DNA of 64,000 bases from Faecalicatena_A orotica (GCF_040545875.1 NZ_JBEPMR010000014.1); one strand, 5' to 3'; positions 1 through 9,466 are shown, counted from the stretch's first letter. Notes: generated by a model from the sequence alone, not told the origin. Program-made: numbers and translations.

Positions 1-760
1 CACCATAGACAAGCGACGGCTGGTTCATGGTGTAAGAATTGAATGAATATTTCACATCATTCAGGTATTTGATCAATTCCGGCGCACCAATCGCATAGCC
101 GATGCGCATCCCGGCCATAGACCTTGCCTTGGAAAATGTCTGTACGACCAGAAGGTTCTTGTATTTGTCCAGAAGCTCCAGTGCAGACCTGCCCGCAAAA
201 TCAATATATGCCTCATCTACAATGACAATGACATCCTGATTGCGGCTGACGATATCCTCCACAAAATCTAGTTCCTCATAAATCGCTGTAGGTGCATTCG
301 GGTTCGGGAAAATGATCCCCCCGTTCTCCCTGTAATAATCCTCTCTCCTGATGCGAAATCCCTCATCTACTTCAGGGCATACATAAGGAATCCTGTATAA
401 TTCCGCCCAGACCTTGTAGAAAGAGTATGTAATATCCGGAAACAGGACCGGTTTATCTGAGTTAAAGAAGGTCAGGAAGCACATAGACAGTACGTCGTCA
501 GAACCTACTCCGACAAACACCTGGTCTTCTCCTACTCCATAGTACTCAGAGAGTGCATTCACGAGAGAAGAGGCAGTCGGGTCGGGATACAGCCTAAAGC
601 GGTCCACATCCATATTCCTTACTGCTTCAACGACTCCGGGCGCCGGTGGATACGGGTTTTCATTGGTATTTAATTTGATGACTCTGTTCTGCGGCTGTTC
701 TCCGGGAACATATGGCTCGACTTTGCGGATATTTTCTAAAATCTTTGGGTTTAATTCCAT
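1..760 (-). CDS. hisC: Histidinol-phosphate aminotransferase, 3' end outside window
   Basis: Reading the minus strand from the ATG at 760 gives a class I/II PLP aminotransferase that begins MELNPKILENIRKVEPYVPG and has the HisC-typical LNTNENPYPP segment. The PLP-lysine region reads TFSKARSMAGMRIGY and the aspartate region IVDEAYIDF. HisC transfers an amino group between glutamate and imidazole acetol phosphate in histidine synthesis. About 253 codons are visible; the C-terminus lies beyond base 1, so completeness cannot be judged. It follows the next aminotransferase gene by only 10 bases, so the two are probably cotranscribed. No other his gene is visible. Confidence is high for the family and slightly lower for HisC versus a close paralogue. 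Confidence 0.88.
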   Translation of the reverse strand, partial: MELNPKILENIRKVEPYVPGEQPQNRVIKLNTNENPYPPAPGVVEAVRNMDVDRFRLYPDPTASSLVNALSEYYGVGEDQVFVGVGSDDVLSMCFLTFFNSDKPVLFPDITYSFYKVWAELYRIPYVCPEVDEGFRIRREDYYRENGGIIFPNPNAPTAIYEELDFVEDIVSRNQDVIVIVDEAYIDFAGRSALELLDKYKNLLVVQTFSKARSMAGMRIGYAIGAPELIKYLNDVKYSFNSYTMNQPSLVYG

Positions 761-770
761 TTTCTGACTC

Positions 771-1958
771 CTATTTATACTCCGCTGCCAGTTCTGCAAA
801 CTTCGGCAGAGAGTTTACAATCGTTTCGTAAGATACACAGTATGCAAGCCGCACATATCCAGGGCACGCAAAGGAGCTTCCCGGTACAATCAGAATATTG
901 TATTTTTTCGCTGCCGCACAGAATTCCTTTTCGTCAGCTACCGGTGATTTTACGAATAAGTAAAAAGCGCCTTCCGGCTTGATGCATTCAAATCCAAGGT
1001 CTTTCAGGCCATTGTAAAGTGTCTCACGGTTTCTGTTATAATAAGAAATATCAGTCTTCTCTCCCAGACACTTCTTTACGACCTTCTGCTGAAGGGTCGG
1101 GGCATTTACAAAACCAAGAATCCTGGTTGCTACATTTGCTGCGCTGATAAGCTTCTCACTGTCAGCGGCCTCATCCGGGATAACAAGGTATCCGATCCGT
1201 TCTCCCGGGAGGGAAAGTGACTTGCTGTAAGAATAGCCAACTATCGTATTCGCATAATATTTCGTCAGATACGGAACCTCCACGCCGTCATAAGCCAGTT
1301 CTCTGTAAGGCTCATCAGAGATCAGATAGATTTCTGTGCCAAACTCCTTCTGCTTTGCTTCCATAATGGCTGCCATCCTTTTGATTGTTTCCTCAGAATA
1401 GACAACACCTGTCGGATTGTTCGGTGTATTCACAATAACTGCCTTTGTTTTCGCTGTGATCTTTTCTTCGAACTCCTCCAGCTTTGGCTGGAATGTCCCG
1501 GTATTTGGGGAAATCTCCACAAGCACTCCGTCATAATTGTTTGTGTAGCTTCTGTATTCGCCGAAATATGGTGCAAAAGCGATCACTTCGTCCCCGGGAT
1601 TCAGCAGTGATTTCAGAATCACATTCAGCCCGCCTGCCGCACCGACTGTCATCGTAATATTTTTGGAACCAAAATTCGTTCCAAATTTTTCGTTTACAGA
1701 ATCTGCAACAGCCTGCCTCACATCCTCATACCCTGCATTGCTGTTTGTATATCCGTGTAGTACAACCGGGTTCTCTTCATCCAGAAGTTCTCTGATTGCA
1801 GTCTTCACAGCCTCAGGTGCCGGTACGTTCGGATTGCCGAGACTAAAATCATATACATTCTCTGCACCATAAATCCCTGCCAGGCGGTTGCCTTCTTCGA
1901 ACATTGCACGGATTGCTGAACTGTTTGCGACCATATTTTCCATTTTTTTTGAAATCAT
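771..1958 (-). CDS. PLP-dependent class I aminotransferase (AspB-like)
   Basis: The 395-residue product is a full-length cytosolic fold-type I aminotransferase. Landmarks are the substrate/PLP segment NTPNNPTG (about 177-184), the cofactor aspartate in LISDEPYRE (Asp215), the Schiff-base lysine in SYSKSLSLPGERIGY (Lys246) and a C-terminal region ending in YVRLAYCVSYE. The start is supported by GGAGAG a few bases upstream of the ATG. Members act on aspartate, aromatic or branched amino acids, and the sequence does not tell which. Position between a DUF2156 gene and hisC, with gaps of 33 and 10 bases, suggests one transcript. An aspartate or broad-specificity aminotransferase is the best reading. 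Confidence 0.9.
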   Translation of the reverse strand: MISKKMENMVANSSAIRAMFEEGNRLAGIYGAENVYDFSLGNPNVPAPEAVKTAIRELLDEENPVVLHGYTNSNAGYEDVRQAVADSVNEKFGTNFGSKNITMTVGAAGGLNVILKSLLNPGDEVIAFAPYFGEYRSYTNNYDGVLVEISPNTGTFQPKLEEFEEKITAKTKAVIVNTPNNPTGVVYSEETIKRMAAIMEAKQKEFGTEIYLISDEPYRELAYDGVEVPYLTKYYANTIVGYSYSKSLSLPGERIGYLVIPDEAADSEKLISAANVATRILGFVNAPTLQQKVVKKCLGEKTDISYYNRNRETLYNGLKDLGFECIKPEGAFYLFVKSPVADEKEFCAAAKKYNILIVPGSSFACPGYVRLAYCVSYETIVNSLPKFAELAAEYK

Positions 1959-1991
1959 TGCTTTCTCTCCGTTTCTTAATTTATTTTGCTT

Positions 1992-2891
1992 TTACTGTTT
2001 CCTTGTTACAATGCCTTTTTCCACCATAAACGCCGGTTTATAAGACAGCTTTGCCTTTCTCAGGCCTTCTGACCCGGCATCGTCTTCCCGGTTCACATAC
2101 TTGTAGTCCATACACTCATGCAGCACAAACTGCTGGTTAATCATCGTATAAGCGCCGTCGATCTCAGGAAATGCCTTCTCAATGTGTACGACAAAGGTAT
2201 CGTCACAGATCGGTTCACCGATTGCAAATGCGGCAATTTTTCCGTCTATCCTGATAATGCCCCCCGTCTGCCCTAATTCCTTATATAATCTGATGGAATT
2301 AAGCGTCACGCACATCTCTGCATTTTTATCGGGATCATCATTACATCCGTTCTGATTTCTCCATTTCAATGCCATCTGGAAACATTCTTCCTGATTTTCA
2401 TCTGTCAGCTTTTCATAGCTCCAGTTTGGGTAGATTGACTTAAACTTATTGATATGGTTCCTCTTACTATGCAGCTTCTTGCCTGCCAGCGTCGCCAGCT
2501 TCTCAGATTCGTAGACATAGTCAGCCACATCCCGCACGTATTCGACCTGATATTCACCGGGATACCAGGATTCCAGCTGTGCGAAGTTCTCTTCGGTCAC
2601 ATTATATAGTTTTAACGGATATCCCTTCTCCTGGCTATATTTATCAAGGAATTCTAGCGCATTCTTAACACACTCAGGCTCCCCTGCCGGATAAGCAAAG
2701 GCGAGTCCAGCCTCGTCATCCTGAAAAATCAATGCATCCTTTACAACTGCGTACTTCACATGGTAATGCCGGGACCAGAGATATACATTATCAAATGTTC
2801 TCTCGCAGCTCCTGCTTGGCGCTTTTGCAAAATAAGAATCTATGATCTCCTTATCTTCCAGCTCCGGCCTCTTAAATATTATATCTTCCAT
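1992..2891 (-). CDS. DUF2156 protein (lysyl-phosphatidylglycerol synthase C-terminal-like)
   Basis: The 299-residue soluble protein resembles the stand-alone DUF2156 family, which has the double GNAT fold of the catalytic domain of MprF-type aminoacyl-lipid synthases. Recognisable parts are an N-terminal half with the FDNVYLWSRHYHVKYAV region, a basic KKLHSKRNHINKFKSIYP stretch (about 138-155) and a C-terminal half with GGIIRIDGKIAAFAIGEP and INREDD-like YVNREDDAGSEGLRKAK. It has no membrane helices, unlike MprF. Substrate is unknown: aminoacyl-tRNA-dependent transfer is the family idea, but stand-alone members are mostly uncharacterised. It is probably the first gene of the transcript running into the aminotransferase and hisC. 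Confidence 0.8.
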   Translation of the reverse strand: MEDIIFKRPELEDKEIIDSYFAKAPSRSCERTFDNVYLWSRHYHVKYAVVKDALIFQDDEAGLAFAYPAGEPECVKNALEFLDKYSQEKGYPLKLYNVTEENFAQLESWYPGEYQVEYVRDVADYVYESEKLATLAGKKLHSKRNHINKFKSIYPNWSYEKLTDENQEECFQMALKWRNQNGCNDDPDKNAEMCVTLNSIRLYKELGQTGGIIRIDGKIAAFAIGEPICDDTFVVHIEKAFPEIDGAYTMINQQFVLHECMDYKYVNREDDAGSEGLRKAKLSYKPAFMVEKGIVTRKQ

Positions 2892-2995
2892 TCCTGTCCT
2901 TCTCTTTCTGAATGTTAGTTTTTCTGAATCAGATACGTCTCTGCATATCGATTATTATCTTATCTTTTTTCAAGATAAAAATTACATACTTTGAT

Positions 2996-3025
2996 AGTAT
3001 AACACATTTTCTCTTTATCTGACAA
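2996..3025 (-). promoter_or_regulatory. Sigma-A promoter for DUF2156-aminotransferase-hisC
   Basis: On the minus strand TTGTCA (3020-3025), an 18-base spacer and TATACT (2996-3001) form a near-consensus promoter. A TG one base before the -10 makes it an extended -10. It lies about 105 bases upstream of the DUF2156 start. A small TTATCTT/AAGATAA dyad lies in the leader. Confidence 0.65.
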
Positions 3026-3072
3026 TATCCCTGCCGGTCTGAAGTAATTATTCTCCCGTAAAAAGTGCTATT

Positions 3073-4815
3073 TTACGCTGACGCTCCCGGCATCATCTGA
3101 TACAGACCCGCATAGATCCCTTTCTTTTCAATCAGTTCTTCATGTGTTCCTTCTTCCGCAATCCCGGTTTCCGTCATCACGAGGATCCGCTGTGCATTGC
3201 GGATTGTTGAAAGCCTGTGGGCAATTACGAACGTAGTCCTGTTTTCCGCCAGATTTTCCATTGACTGCTGGACCACCTTCTCACTCTCGTTATCCAGTGC
3301 AGAAGTCGCCTCGTCAAAAATCAATACTTCCGGGTTCTTCAGGAATACGCGCGCGATCGACAGCCGCTGTTTCTGTCCGCCCGAAAGCTTCACGCCACGC
3401 TGTCCGATATCTGTATCATACCCCTCCGGGAAACTTATGATAAATTCATGTGCATTGGCATTCTTAGCGGCCCGGACTACCTCTTCATCTGTCGCATCCG
3501 GCCTGCCATAGCGGATATTATCCATAATACTTCCCGCAAACAGATACACATCCTGCTGTACAATTCCGATATGATTCCTCAGTTCCTCCAGTTTGATATG
3601 CCTGATATCCGTCCCATCCAGATAGATTCCACCTTCCTTCACCTCATAGAACCTTGGTATCAGGCTGCAGAGCGTCGTCTTTCCAACACCAGAGGGGCCG
3701 ACCAGCGCAATATAGTCCCCTGCTGCCACTTTCAGGTTCAGGTTATCGAGAACCCTATCCGCTTCATTTTCATAATAAAACGAAACGCCTTTGAACTCGA
3801 TCTCCCCTTTCACCTCATCGAGTGACACTGCGTCCGGCTCGTCTGCGATATCCGGTGCAATAGAAAGTACTTCCAGAAATCTTTCAAATCCTGAATACCC
3901 GTTCTGGAACTGCTCTGTAAATGTTACCAGTTTCTTCACAGGTTCAGTGAAGTTATTGATATAGAGAAGAAACGTGATCAAATCGGTCACGGCGATGCTC
4001 TCCGTGAGCATCATCCCGACTCCCGAGAGCAGTACGATTACCGTAATCAGGGTGCTCATTGCACCAAGGCCGGAGTTATAGATTCCCATATATTTATAAC
4101 TCGTCTTTTTTGCCGCTACAAAGTTATCATTCCCTACTTTGAACTTTTTCATCTCTACATTTTCATTCGCGAAAGATTTTACAACCCGGATTCCGGAAAG
4201 GCTGTCTTCGATCTGGCTGTTAATATCTGCAATTTTCTCACGATTACGTTTGAACGCCTTCTTCATCTTACCGTTATAATAGAAAGCATATACGGCCATA
4301 ACCGGGATAAATGCGAATGCGATCAGGGCCAGTTTTACGTTTACGGTCAGTAAAATGATAAATGAACCGACAATTTTAATGATAGAAATAACGAGATCTT
4401 CCGGTCCGTGATGCAGAAGTTCGCTAATATCAAACAGATCACTTGTAATTCTGGACAGCAGGTGCCCCACCTTCTGATTGTCGTAGAAAGCAAATGTCAG
4501 CTTTTGATAATGTCCGAAAATATCGCTCCGCATATTGGCTTCCATCTTCGCACCCATAATATGTCCGAAATAGGCGATATAGAAGTTACAGAAGACTTCC
4601 AGCAGGACGAGGCCGATCATCACTGCGCCGAGTACAAAAATCGCATGTTTTGCCTCATCCGCATCAAAATATATAACTTCATTCGTAATATACCTGACAA
4701 GCAGGGGTATCACAAGCGTCACGGCCGCCCCCAGGACAGCGAAAAACATGTCACTGTAAAATAACCCCATATAGGGCTTATAATATGCAAATAATTTTTT
4801 TAGTTTCTCTTTCAT
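3073..4815 (-). CDS. ABC exporter, fused permease and ATPase (MsbA/LmrA type)
   Basis: The protein has six transmembrane helices in roughly residues 20-300 followed by a nucleotide-binding domain. In the longest frame Walker A is GPSGVGKT (375-382), the signature LSGGQ is 479-483 and Walker B LIFDEATSALD runs 500-510, followed by an H-loop (VIAHRLS). About 580 residues is the usual length for a half-transporter working as a homodimer; a heterodimer partner is not adjacent. Two in-frame ATGs exist. The one at 4815 is preferred because GAGAGGG sits 8 bases upstream of it but only 2 from the ATG at 4821. Substrate is unknown; lipid, peptide or drug export is typical. Confidence 0.92.
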   Translation of the reverse strand: MKEKLKKLFAYYKPYMGLFYSDMFFAVLGAAVTLVIPLLVRYITNEVIYFDADEAKHAIFVLGAVMIGLVLLEVFCNFYIAYFGHIMGAKMEANMRSDIFGHYQKLTFAFYDNQKVGHLLSRITSDLFDISELLHHGPEDLVISIIKIVGSFIILLTVNVKLALIAFAFIPVMAVYAFYYNGKMKKAFKRNREKIADINSQIEDSLSGIRVVKSFANENVEMKKFKVGNDNFVAAKKTSYKYMGIYNSGLGAMSTLITVIVLLSGVGMMLTESIAVTDLITFLLYINNFTEPVKKLVTFTEQFQNGYSGFERFLEVLSIAPDIADEPDAVSLDEVKGEIEFKGVSFYYENEADRVLDNLNLKVAAGDYIALVGPSGVGKTTLCSLIPRFYEVKEGGIYLDGTDIRHIKLEELRNHIGIVQQDVYLFAGSIMDNIRYGRPDATDEEVVRAAKNANAHEFIISFPEGYDTDIGQRGVKLSGGQKQRLSIARVFLKNPEVLIFDEATSALDNESEKVVQQSMENLAENRTTFVIAHRLSTIRNAQRILVMTETGIAEEGTHEELIEKKGIYAGLYQMMPGASA

Positions 4816-4900
4816 CTTCATTCCCTCTCTGACTGTTCACAATTTATGAATACCATATTACTCCAGTTGAAGGGCGTTTGTAAACCTCTCTTTCTTTTTA

Positions 4901-4929
4901 TTGACTTTTTTAACTTGTCACGTTATCCT
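4901..4929 (+). promoter_or_regulatory. Promoter for the Uma2-family gene
   Basis: TTGACT (4901-4906), a 17-base spacer and TATCCT (4924-4929) form a good sigma-A-like promoter about 55 bases upstream of the Uma2 start. The same bases lie in a longer open frame, but the promoter and the strong ribosome site at 4970-4976 argue that translation starts later. Confidence 0.6.
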
Positions 4930-4984
4930 TTCTTTAAAGAAGACGAAAAAAGGCAATACTTTATCGAATAAGGAGGTATGTATT

Positions 4985-5527
4985 ATGGCACTGGCACAGC
5001 AGCGGGCTTATACTATTGATGATATCTACTCCCTGCCAGACGGGCAGCGGGCAGAGTTAATTGATGGCAAACTATATATGATGTCACCGCCCAACAGACA
5101 GCATCAGAAACTTGTTTCTGAATTAAATTATCAAATTCGCGACTATCTCAAACGCAGGGAAGGCTGCTGTGAGGTATATCCCGCCCCATTTGCAGTCTTT
5201 CTCAATAAAGACGATAAAAATTACGTGGAGCCTGACATCTCCGTTATATGTGACAAAAGCAAGCTCACAGACAGTGGATGCAGCGGCGCTCCGGACTGGG
5301 TGATTGAAATAACCTCCCCTTCCAATCCGCAGATGGATTATGGTGTAAAGCTGTTTAAGTACCGCACTGCCGGGGTACGTGAATACTGGATTGTAGATCC
5401 TCAGAAGCATACGGTAATGGTATATGATTTCGAGAAAGAGAAAGAATCCAACCTATATACTTTTGATGAAGATATCAACGTCTGCATTTATGATGACCTC
5501 GTTATCAAAATGGCGCAATTAGTCTAA
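4985..5527 (+). CDS. Uma2-family (DUF820) putative endonuclease
   Basis: The 180-residue product has the Uma2/DUF820 fold, a PD-(D/E)XK nuclease-like domain. The N-terminal YTIDDIYSLPDGQRAELIDG, the core VEPDISVICD, and DWVIEITSPSN followed by KLFKYRTAGVREYWIVDP carry the usual acidic and lysine residues of the active site. The start at 4985 is chosen because AAGGAGG (4970-4976) stands directly before it. The longer frame from 4901 would run through a promoter. Function of chromosomal Uma2 proteins is unknown; nuclease activity is inferred from the fold. It stands alone, with its own promoter and terminator. Confidence 0.85.
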   Translation: MALAQQRAYTIDDIYSLPDGQRAELIDGKLYMMSPPNRQHQKLVSELNYQIRDYLKRREGCCEVYPAPFAVFLNKDDKNYVEPDISVICDKSKLTDSGCSGAPDWVIEITSPSNPQMDYGVKLFKYRTAGVREYWIVDPQKHTVMVYDFEKEKESNLYTFDEDINVCIYDDLVIKMAQLV

Positions 5528-5602
5528 TAACAGACAGTGAAAAAATATTCAGATGTAGTAAAAACAATCCTGATCTACTGTAAAATATATAAGAAACATC
5601 GT

Positions 5603-5640
5603 AAAATCAAGGGTTAGCAGTTATCGCCCTTGATTTTTCT
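5603..5640 (+). terminator. Intrinsic terminator after the Uma2 gene
   Basis: AAAATCAAGGG (5603-5613) pairs with CCCTTGATTTT (5627-5637) around a 13-base loop, ending in a short T run. It lies about 75 bases after the Uma2 stop. The A tract on the left arm could let it work in both directions. Confidence 0.75.
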
Positions 5641-5759
5641 ATACTTCATAAACTCCTCCCCAAATTAAATAATTCTTAATAAAATAATACGTGAATTTTA
5701 AAATGGACCTGTAAAAATAAGGATAACCAATAAAAGATGAAACAGAGGGAGGAGATACT

Positions 5760-6377
5760 ATGACAATTCTGATTTCAACACTTTACCCGCTTTTATGTAT
5801 GATGCTGCCGTGTATTTTTTATATATTCCTGCAAAAAAGAAAACCCGGCGTCTGCCTGAGCGGGCCCCATTTTATCTGGGTTCTGATTTTCTTACTGTAC
5901 CTGTATATGGTTCTGGAGGCAACCGGCATCGGCACTATCTGGGATATTGGGAAATATGACGGCATCATCTCCGTTGACAAAATCAACCTGATTCCGTTCA
6001 CTGATATAACGGGCTTTTCCCAGTCCCTGAATATCATCATGTTCATGCCGCTTGGATTCCTGCTTCCGTTCATCTGGAAAGAATTCCGCTCCCCGCTCAA
6101 AGTACTTCTGGCAGGAGCAGGATATTCCTTCGGTATCGAATTCTGCCAGCTGTTCAACAACCGTGTGACAGATATAGATGATCTTATCATGAATACGCTC
6201 GGAGCCGTCGCCGGGTATGTCATCTGGATTATCTTCGTATGTCTGTTCCACCCTAAAGGCGGGAAAAGAGAAATTTCACTCTCCGGCAAAGAGGCTGCAG
6301 TCTATCTCGTACTCAGCATGGCCGGTGAATTTTTCCTCTTTAACTGGCGCTGGATGGTGCGGACGTTCTTCATGTGA
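5760..6377 (+). CDS. VanZ-family membrane protein
   Basis: The 205-residue protein has about five hydrophobic helices and the VanZ core: IGTIWDIGKYDG, INLIPFTDI, then NIIMFMPLGFLLPF and the conserved GIEFCQLF...RVTDIDDLIMNTLGAVAGY segment. VanZ proteins are integral membrane proteins; the prototype gives low-level teicoplanin resistance, but most chromosomal homologues have no known role. The start has GGGAGGAG 5-12 bases upstream. It lies alone between the Uma2 gene and convergent prfA, and no glycopeptide-resistance genes are near. Confidence 0.85.
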   Translation: MTILISTLYPLLCMMLPCIFYIFLQKRKPGVCLSGPHFIWVLIFLLYLYMVLEATGIGTIWDIGKYDGIISVDKINLIPFTDITGFSQSLNIIMFMPLGFLLPFIWKEFRSPLKVLLAGAGYSFGIEFCQLFNNRVTDIDDLIMNTLGAVAGYVIWIIFVCLFHPKGGKREISLSGKEAAVYLVLSMAGEFFLFNWRWMVRTFFM

Positions 6378-6450
6378 CCCCAAAAGTAAGAACATACTTT
6401 TAACCCGCAGAATAGATGCACATCTGTGCTATTGTTTCCGGGTTTTATGC

Positions 6451-6516
6451 AAAAAAGCACACAGGGTGGCGGCTGATTCTACGGAATCAATCGTTATCCC
6501 TGTATGCTTCTTTTTT
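6451..6516. terminator. Bidirectional terminator between VanZ gene and prfA
   Basis: A left arm AAAAAAGCACACAGGG (6451-6465) pairs, with mismatches, with CCCTGTATGCTTCTTTTTT (6498-6516). Inside lies a small stem TGATTC-TACG-GAATCA. Flanking A and T tracts suit termination of both convergent genes. Confidence 0.7.
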
Positions 6517-6523
6517 CTATTCA

Positions 6524-7597
6524 TTACTCATTATTCATATTTGCAAGTTTTGCACTCTGGTCTGCCGCAATCAGGCTGTCAATAATCTCATCCAGATCTC
6601 CGTTTAATACTGTATCCAGCTTATGGAGTGTCAGCTTAATTCTATGGTCAGTGACCCTTCCCTGCGGGAAGTTGTAAGTCCTGATCTTTTCAGATCTGTC
6701 GCCGGTACCAATCTGGCTTCTTCTTGCCTCCGCCTCTGACGCCTGCTGCTTCTCCATCTCCAGGTCATACAGCTTGGAACGGAGCAGCCTGAACGCTTTT
6801 TCCTTGTTCTGGAGCTGTGACTTCTCTGTCTGGCTATAGATAACAATTCCGGTCGGGTAATGCGTCAGACGTACGGCAGAGTCTGTCGTATTGACGCACT
6901 GTCCGCCGTTTCCGGATGCACGCATAACATCAATACGGATATCTTTGTCCTCAATCACAACATCGACATCCTCCGCCTCAGGCATAATCGCAACCGTGAT
7001 CGTTGATGTATGGATTCTTCCACCGCTTTCCGTTTCCGGCACACGCTGTACACGGTGTACACCGCTCTCATATTTTAAACGGGAATACGCTCCCTGTCCT
7101 GTGATCATGAATACACATTCCTTGAATCCGCCGATCCCATTCTCGTTCAGAGAGATCATCTCTATCTTCCAGCGGCGTCCTTCCGCATAATGGACATACA
7201 TACGGTAAATCTCTGCCGCGAATAAAGCCGCCTCGTCTCCGCCGGCACCCGCACGGATCTCCACCATAACGTTCTTGTCATCGTTCGGGTCTTTTGGAAG
7301 AAGCAGGATCTTCAGTTCCTGTTCCAATTCTTCTACACGTGCTTTTGACTCATTTAATTCTTCCTTCGCCATCTCACGCATCTCGTCATCGGACTCCTCG
7401 TCCAGCATGATGAGGCTGTCCTCTATGTTTTGTTTACACTGCTTGTATTCTCTATATGCTTCCACGATCGGACCCAGATCACTCTGTTCCTTCATCAGTC
7501 TGCGAAAACGTTCCGGGTCATTCGCCACGTCCGGCTCCTGTAATTCCCCCATCACTTCCTCGTAACGGATCAGCAAATCTTCTAATCTGTCAAACAT
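6524..7597 (-). CDS. prfA: Peptide chain release factor 1
   Basis: The 357-residue protein is a full-length class I release factor. It has the N-terminal coiled region, the GGDEAALFAAEIYRMY segment, and the catalytic GGQ tripeptide in ASGNGGQCVNTTDSAVRLTH. Conserved GSGDRSEKIR-like GTGDRSEKIRTYNFPQGRVT and TDHRIKLTLHKLD follow. It reads UAA and UAG stops; the glutamine of GGQ is the target of PrmC. It is followed upstream on the same strand by prmC with a 31-base gap, the usual arrangement. AAAGGA lies before the ATG. RF1 rather than RF2 is indicated by length and by the prmC link. Confidence 0.97.
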   Translation of the reverse strand: MFDRLEDLLIRYEEVMGELQEPDVANDPERFRRLMKEQSDLGPIVEAYREYKQCKQNIEDSLIMLDEESDDEMREMAKEELNESKARVEELEQELKILLLPKDPNDDKNVMVEIRAGAGGDEAALFAAEIYRMYVHYAEGRRWKIEMISLNENGIGGFKECVFMITGQGAYSRLKYESGVHRVQRVPETESGGRIHTSTITVAIMPEAEDVDVVIEDKDIRIDVMRASGNGGQCVNTTDSAVRLTHYPTGIVIYSQTEKSQLQNKEKAFRLLRSKLYDLEMEKQQASEAEARRSQIGTGDRSEKIRTYNFPQGRVTDHRIKLTLHKLDTVLNGDLDEIIDSLIAADQSAKLANMNNE

Positions 7598-7628
7598 TTT
7601 TCTCTATCCTTTCTCACTTAACACTACT

Positions 7629-8537
7629 TTACCTATCATACACGCCAATCACTGCACGGTCAAGACCTGCAAGGTCCTTTTTTACCATGATATCTCTGAA
7701 TCCGGCATCCCTCATCAGGGTACTGACCGCATCAGCCTGGTCAAAACCGATTTCAAATACAAGGTGTCCTCCATCACTCAGGTAACCACCCGCCCCTGAG
7801 ATAATCTTCCTGTAAAAGTAAAGACCGTCCTCTTTTCCATCCAATGCAATCCACGGGTCATGGCCCTGGACTTCATCCTGAAGCTTACTGATCTCATCTG
7901 TACGGATATAAGGCGGGTTCGATACAATCAGCTCAAACCTTCCTTCTGCCGCATCGAATAAATCACTGTGTATGAACTCTGCTTCTATATTAAGTAATTC
8001 TGCATTTATCCGTGCAGCTTCCAGTGCCTCTTCCGAAATATCCGCGCCGGTCCCGGCCATCTTTAGATTCCCGCACTTTTTATCCTTTCCGGCATGATAC
8101 AACACGCTAAGAAGAATGCATCCGGAACCCGTGCACATATCCAGCACCCTGAAATCCTGTTTCTTACTGTCGTCCGCTTTACCTGCCGGATATTCTGCCT
8201 CAGAACAGCTTTCCATGATTTTCAGTGCTTCTTCCACTACAAGTTCTGTATCCTGTCTCGGGATTAAAACATGCTCGTTTACCCGGAAGGTAAGCCCCAT
8301 GAATTCCTGTTCCCCCGTCAGGTGCTGCAACGGGATATGTGCCGCCCTCCTGCTGATAAAATCCGAATACTGATCCGCCTGTTCTTCCGAAAGTTCCTTG
8401 TCCGGCATGGCATAATACATGGCCCGGCTCACCCCGGTCACATGTTCCAGCAGATACCATGCATCCAGACGGGCATCCGGTATTTGTGCCTGCACCAGCA
8501 GTTTTTCCCCCTGCTGATATGCTTCCTGCATCGTCAT
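7629..8537 (-). CDS. prmC: Release factor glutamine N5-methyltransferase
   Basis: The 302-residue protein has an N-terminal helical domain (about 1-90), a class I SAM-binding region (RVLDMCTGSGCILLSVL) and the NPPY signature in IVSNPPYIRTDEI that binds the target glutamine amide. PrmC methylates the GGQ glutamine of release factors. A loop enriched in charged residues (about 125-135) precedes the SAM motif and is slightly longer than usual. Its start overlaps the end of the DUF1385 gene by 4 bases, which suggests coupled translation, and prfA lies just downstream. Confidence 0.95.
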   Translation of the reverse strand: MTMQEAYQQGEKLLVQAQIPDARLDAWYLLEHVTGVSRAMYYAMPDKELSEEQADQYSDFISRRAAHIPLQHLTGEQEFMGLTFRVNEHVLIPRQDTELVVEEALKIMESCSEAEYPAGKADDSKKQDFRVLDMCTGSGCILLSVLYHAGKDKKCGNLKMAGTGADISEEALEAARINAELLNIEAEFIHSDLFDAAEGRFELIVSNPPYIRTDEISKLQDEVQGHDPWIALDGKEDGLYFYRKIISGAGGYLSDGGHLVFEIGFDQADAVSTLMRDAGFRDIMVKKDLAGLDRAVIGVYDR

Positions 8538-9466
8538 AACTCTCTACCGAAGTTCTCGGCCTCATATGCCTTCCAGTCGAACACTGCTTCCACCGCACAG
8601 ATTGCCACTTCAATCATGCTGTCGTCCGGTTCTTTTGTCGTCAGATTCTGTACCCAGAGTCCCGGCCTGCTCAGCAGGTTAACGATCACATTATCACTGT
8701 TTCCCGCCAGCTTGATAATCTCATAAGATACCCCTGCAATCAGCGGGAAAAGGGCGATACGCAGAAGCACCCTCATAATCTGGGATTCCGTGGTAATAAA
8801 GAAACAGAATATGATACTTACAATCATGACAAAGAACAAGAAACTTGTCCCACAGCGTTTATGCTGCTTGGAACTTGCCCGGACATTCTCTACATTCAGA
8901 GTCAGTCCGTGTTCGATGCAGTTAATACACTTGTGTTCCGCCCCATGATACATAAAGGTTCTCTGGATATCCTCCATTCTCGACACAAGCAGAATGTATG
9001 CCAGAAATATCCCCACACGGATCACACCTTCCAGAATCGTGATTACAGCCCTTGATTCTATATGTTTTCTAAGAATGTTGCTGAGGAAGTAAGGGAGTAC
9101 CATAAAAATCCCCACCGCCAGAACGACAGAAAAGGCAACGGTCAGGTTCATGATCATCTTATCCCTTTTCTCCCGCTTTGCTAAGGCCTCTTCCGTAAGA
9201 ACTTCCGGAGTCCCCTCTTCATCTTCAAAAAAGCTGGCAGAAAACATCAGTGTCTTCATCCCCAGTACCATCGAATCAATAAAATTGAAAATCCCCCTGA
9301 TAAAAGGAACCTTTGTCACCGATTTCCAGGGAATGACACTCTTATATTCGTCTACACTTACTTCAATCTCTTTGTCAGGCTTCCTGACTGCTACAGCATA
9401 CTTATCCCGGTTCTTCATCATGATGCCTTCCAGCACCGCCTGACCGCCTATATTAGATGACTTCAT
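8534..9466 (-). CDS. DUF1385 membrane protein (YqhQ-like)
   Basis: The 310-residue protein begins with the family hallmark NIGGQAVLEGIMMKN and continues with four or so transmembrane helices (about 105-125, 140-160, 200-225 and further on). The central YHGAEHKCINCIEHG and RCGTSFLFFVM motifs are typical of DUF1385. The His and Cys residues there could bind metal, but biochemical function is unknown. AGGAGG lies right before the ATG. Many Firmicutes carry this gene next to rpmE and prmC, as here. It is probably in one transcript with prmC and prfA. Confidence 0.92.
   Translation of the reverse strand: MKSSNIGGQAVLEGIMMKNRDKYAVAVRKPDKEIEVSVDEYKSVIPWKSVTKVPFIRGIFNFIDSMVLGMKTLMFSASFFEDEEGTPEVLTEEALAKREKRDKMIMNLTVAFSVVLAVGIFMVLPYFLSNILRKHIESRAVITILEGVIRVGIFLAYILLVSRMEDIQRTFMYHGAEHKCINCIEHGLTLNVENVRASSKQHKRCGTSFLFFVMIVSIIFCFFITTESQIMRVLLRIALFPLIAGVSYEIIKLAGNSDNVIVNLLSRPGLWVQNLTTKEPDDSMIEVAICAVEAVFDWKAYEAENFGREL

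Noticed and set aside
5760..6377. Glycopeptide-resistance locus based on VanZ homology
   Set aside because: No vanHAX, vanRS or related genes are near; VanZ-like proteins are common without resistance.
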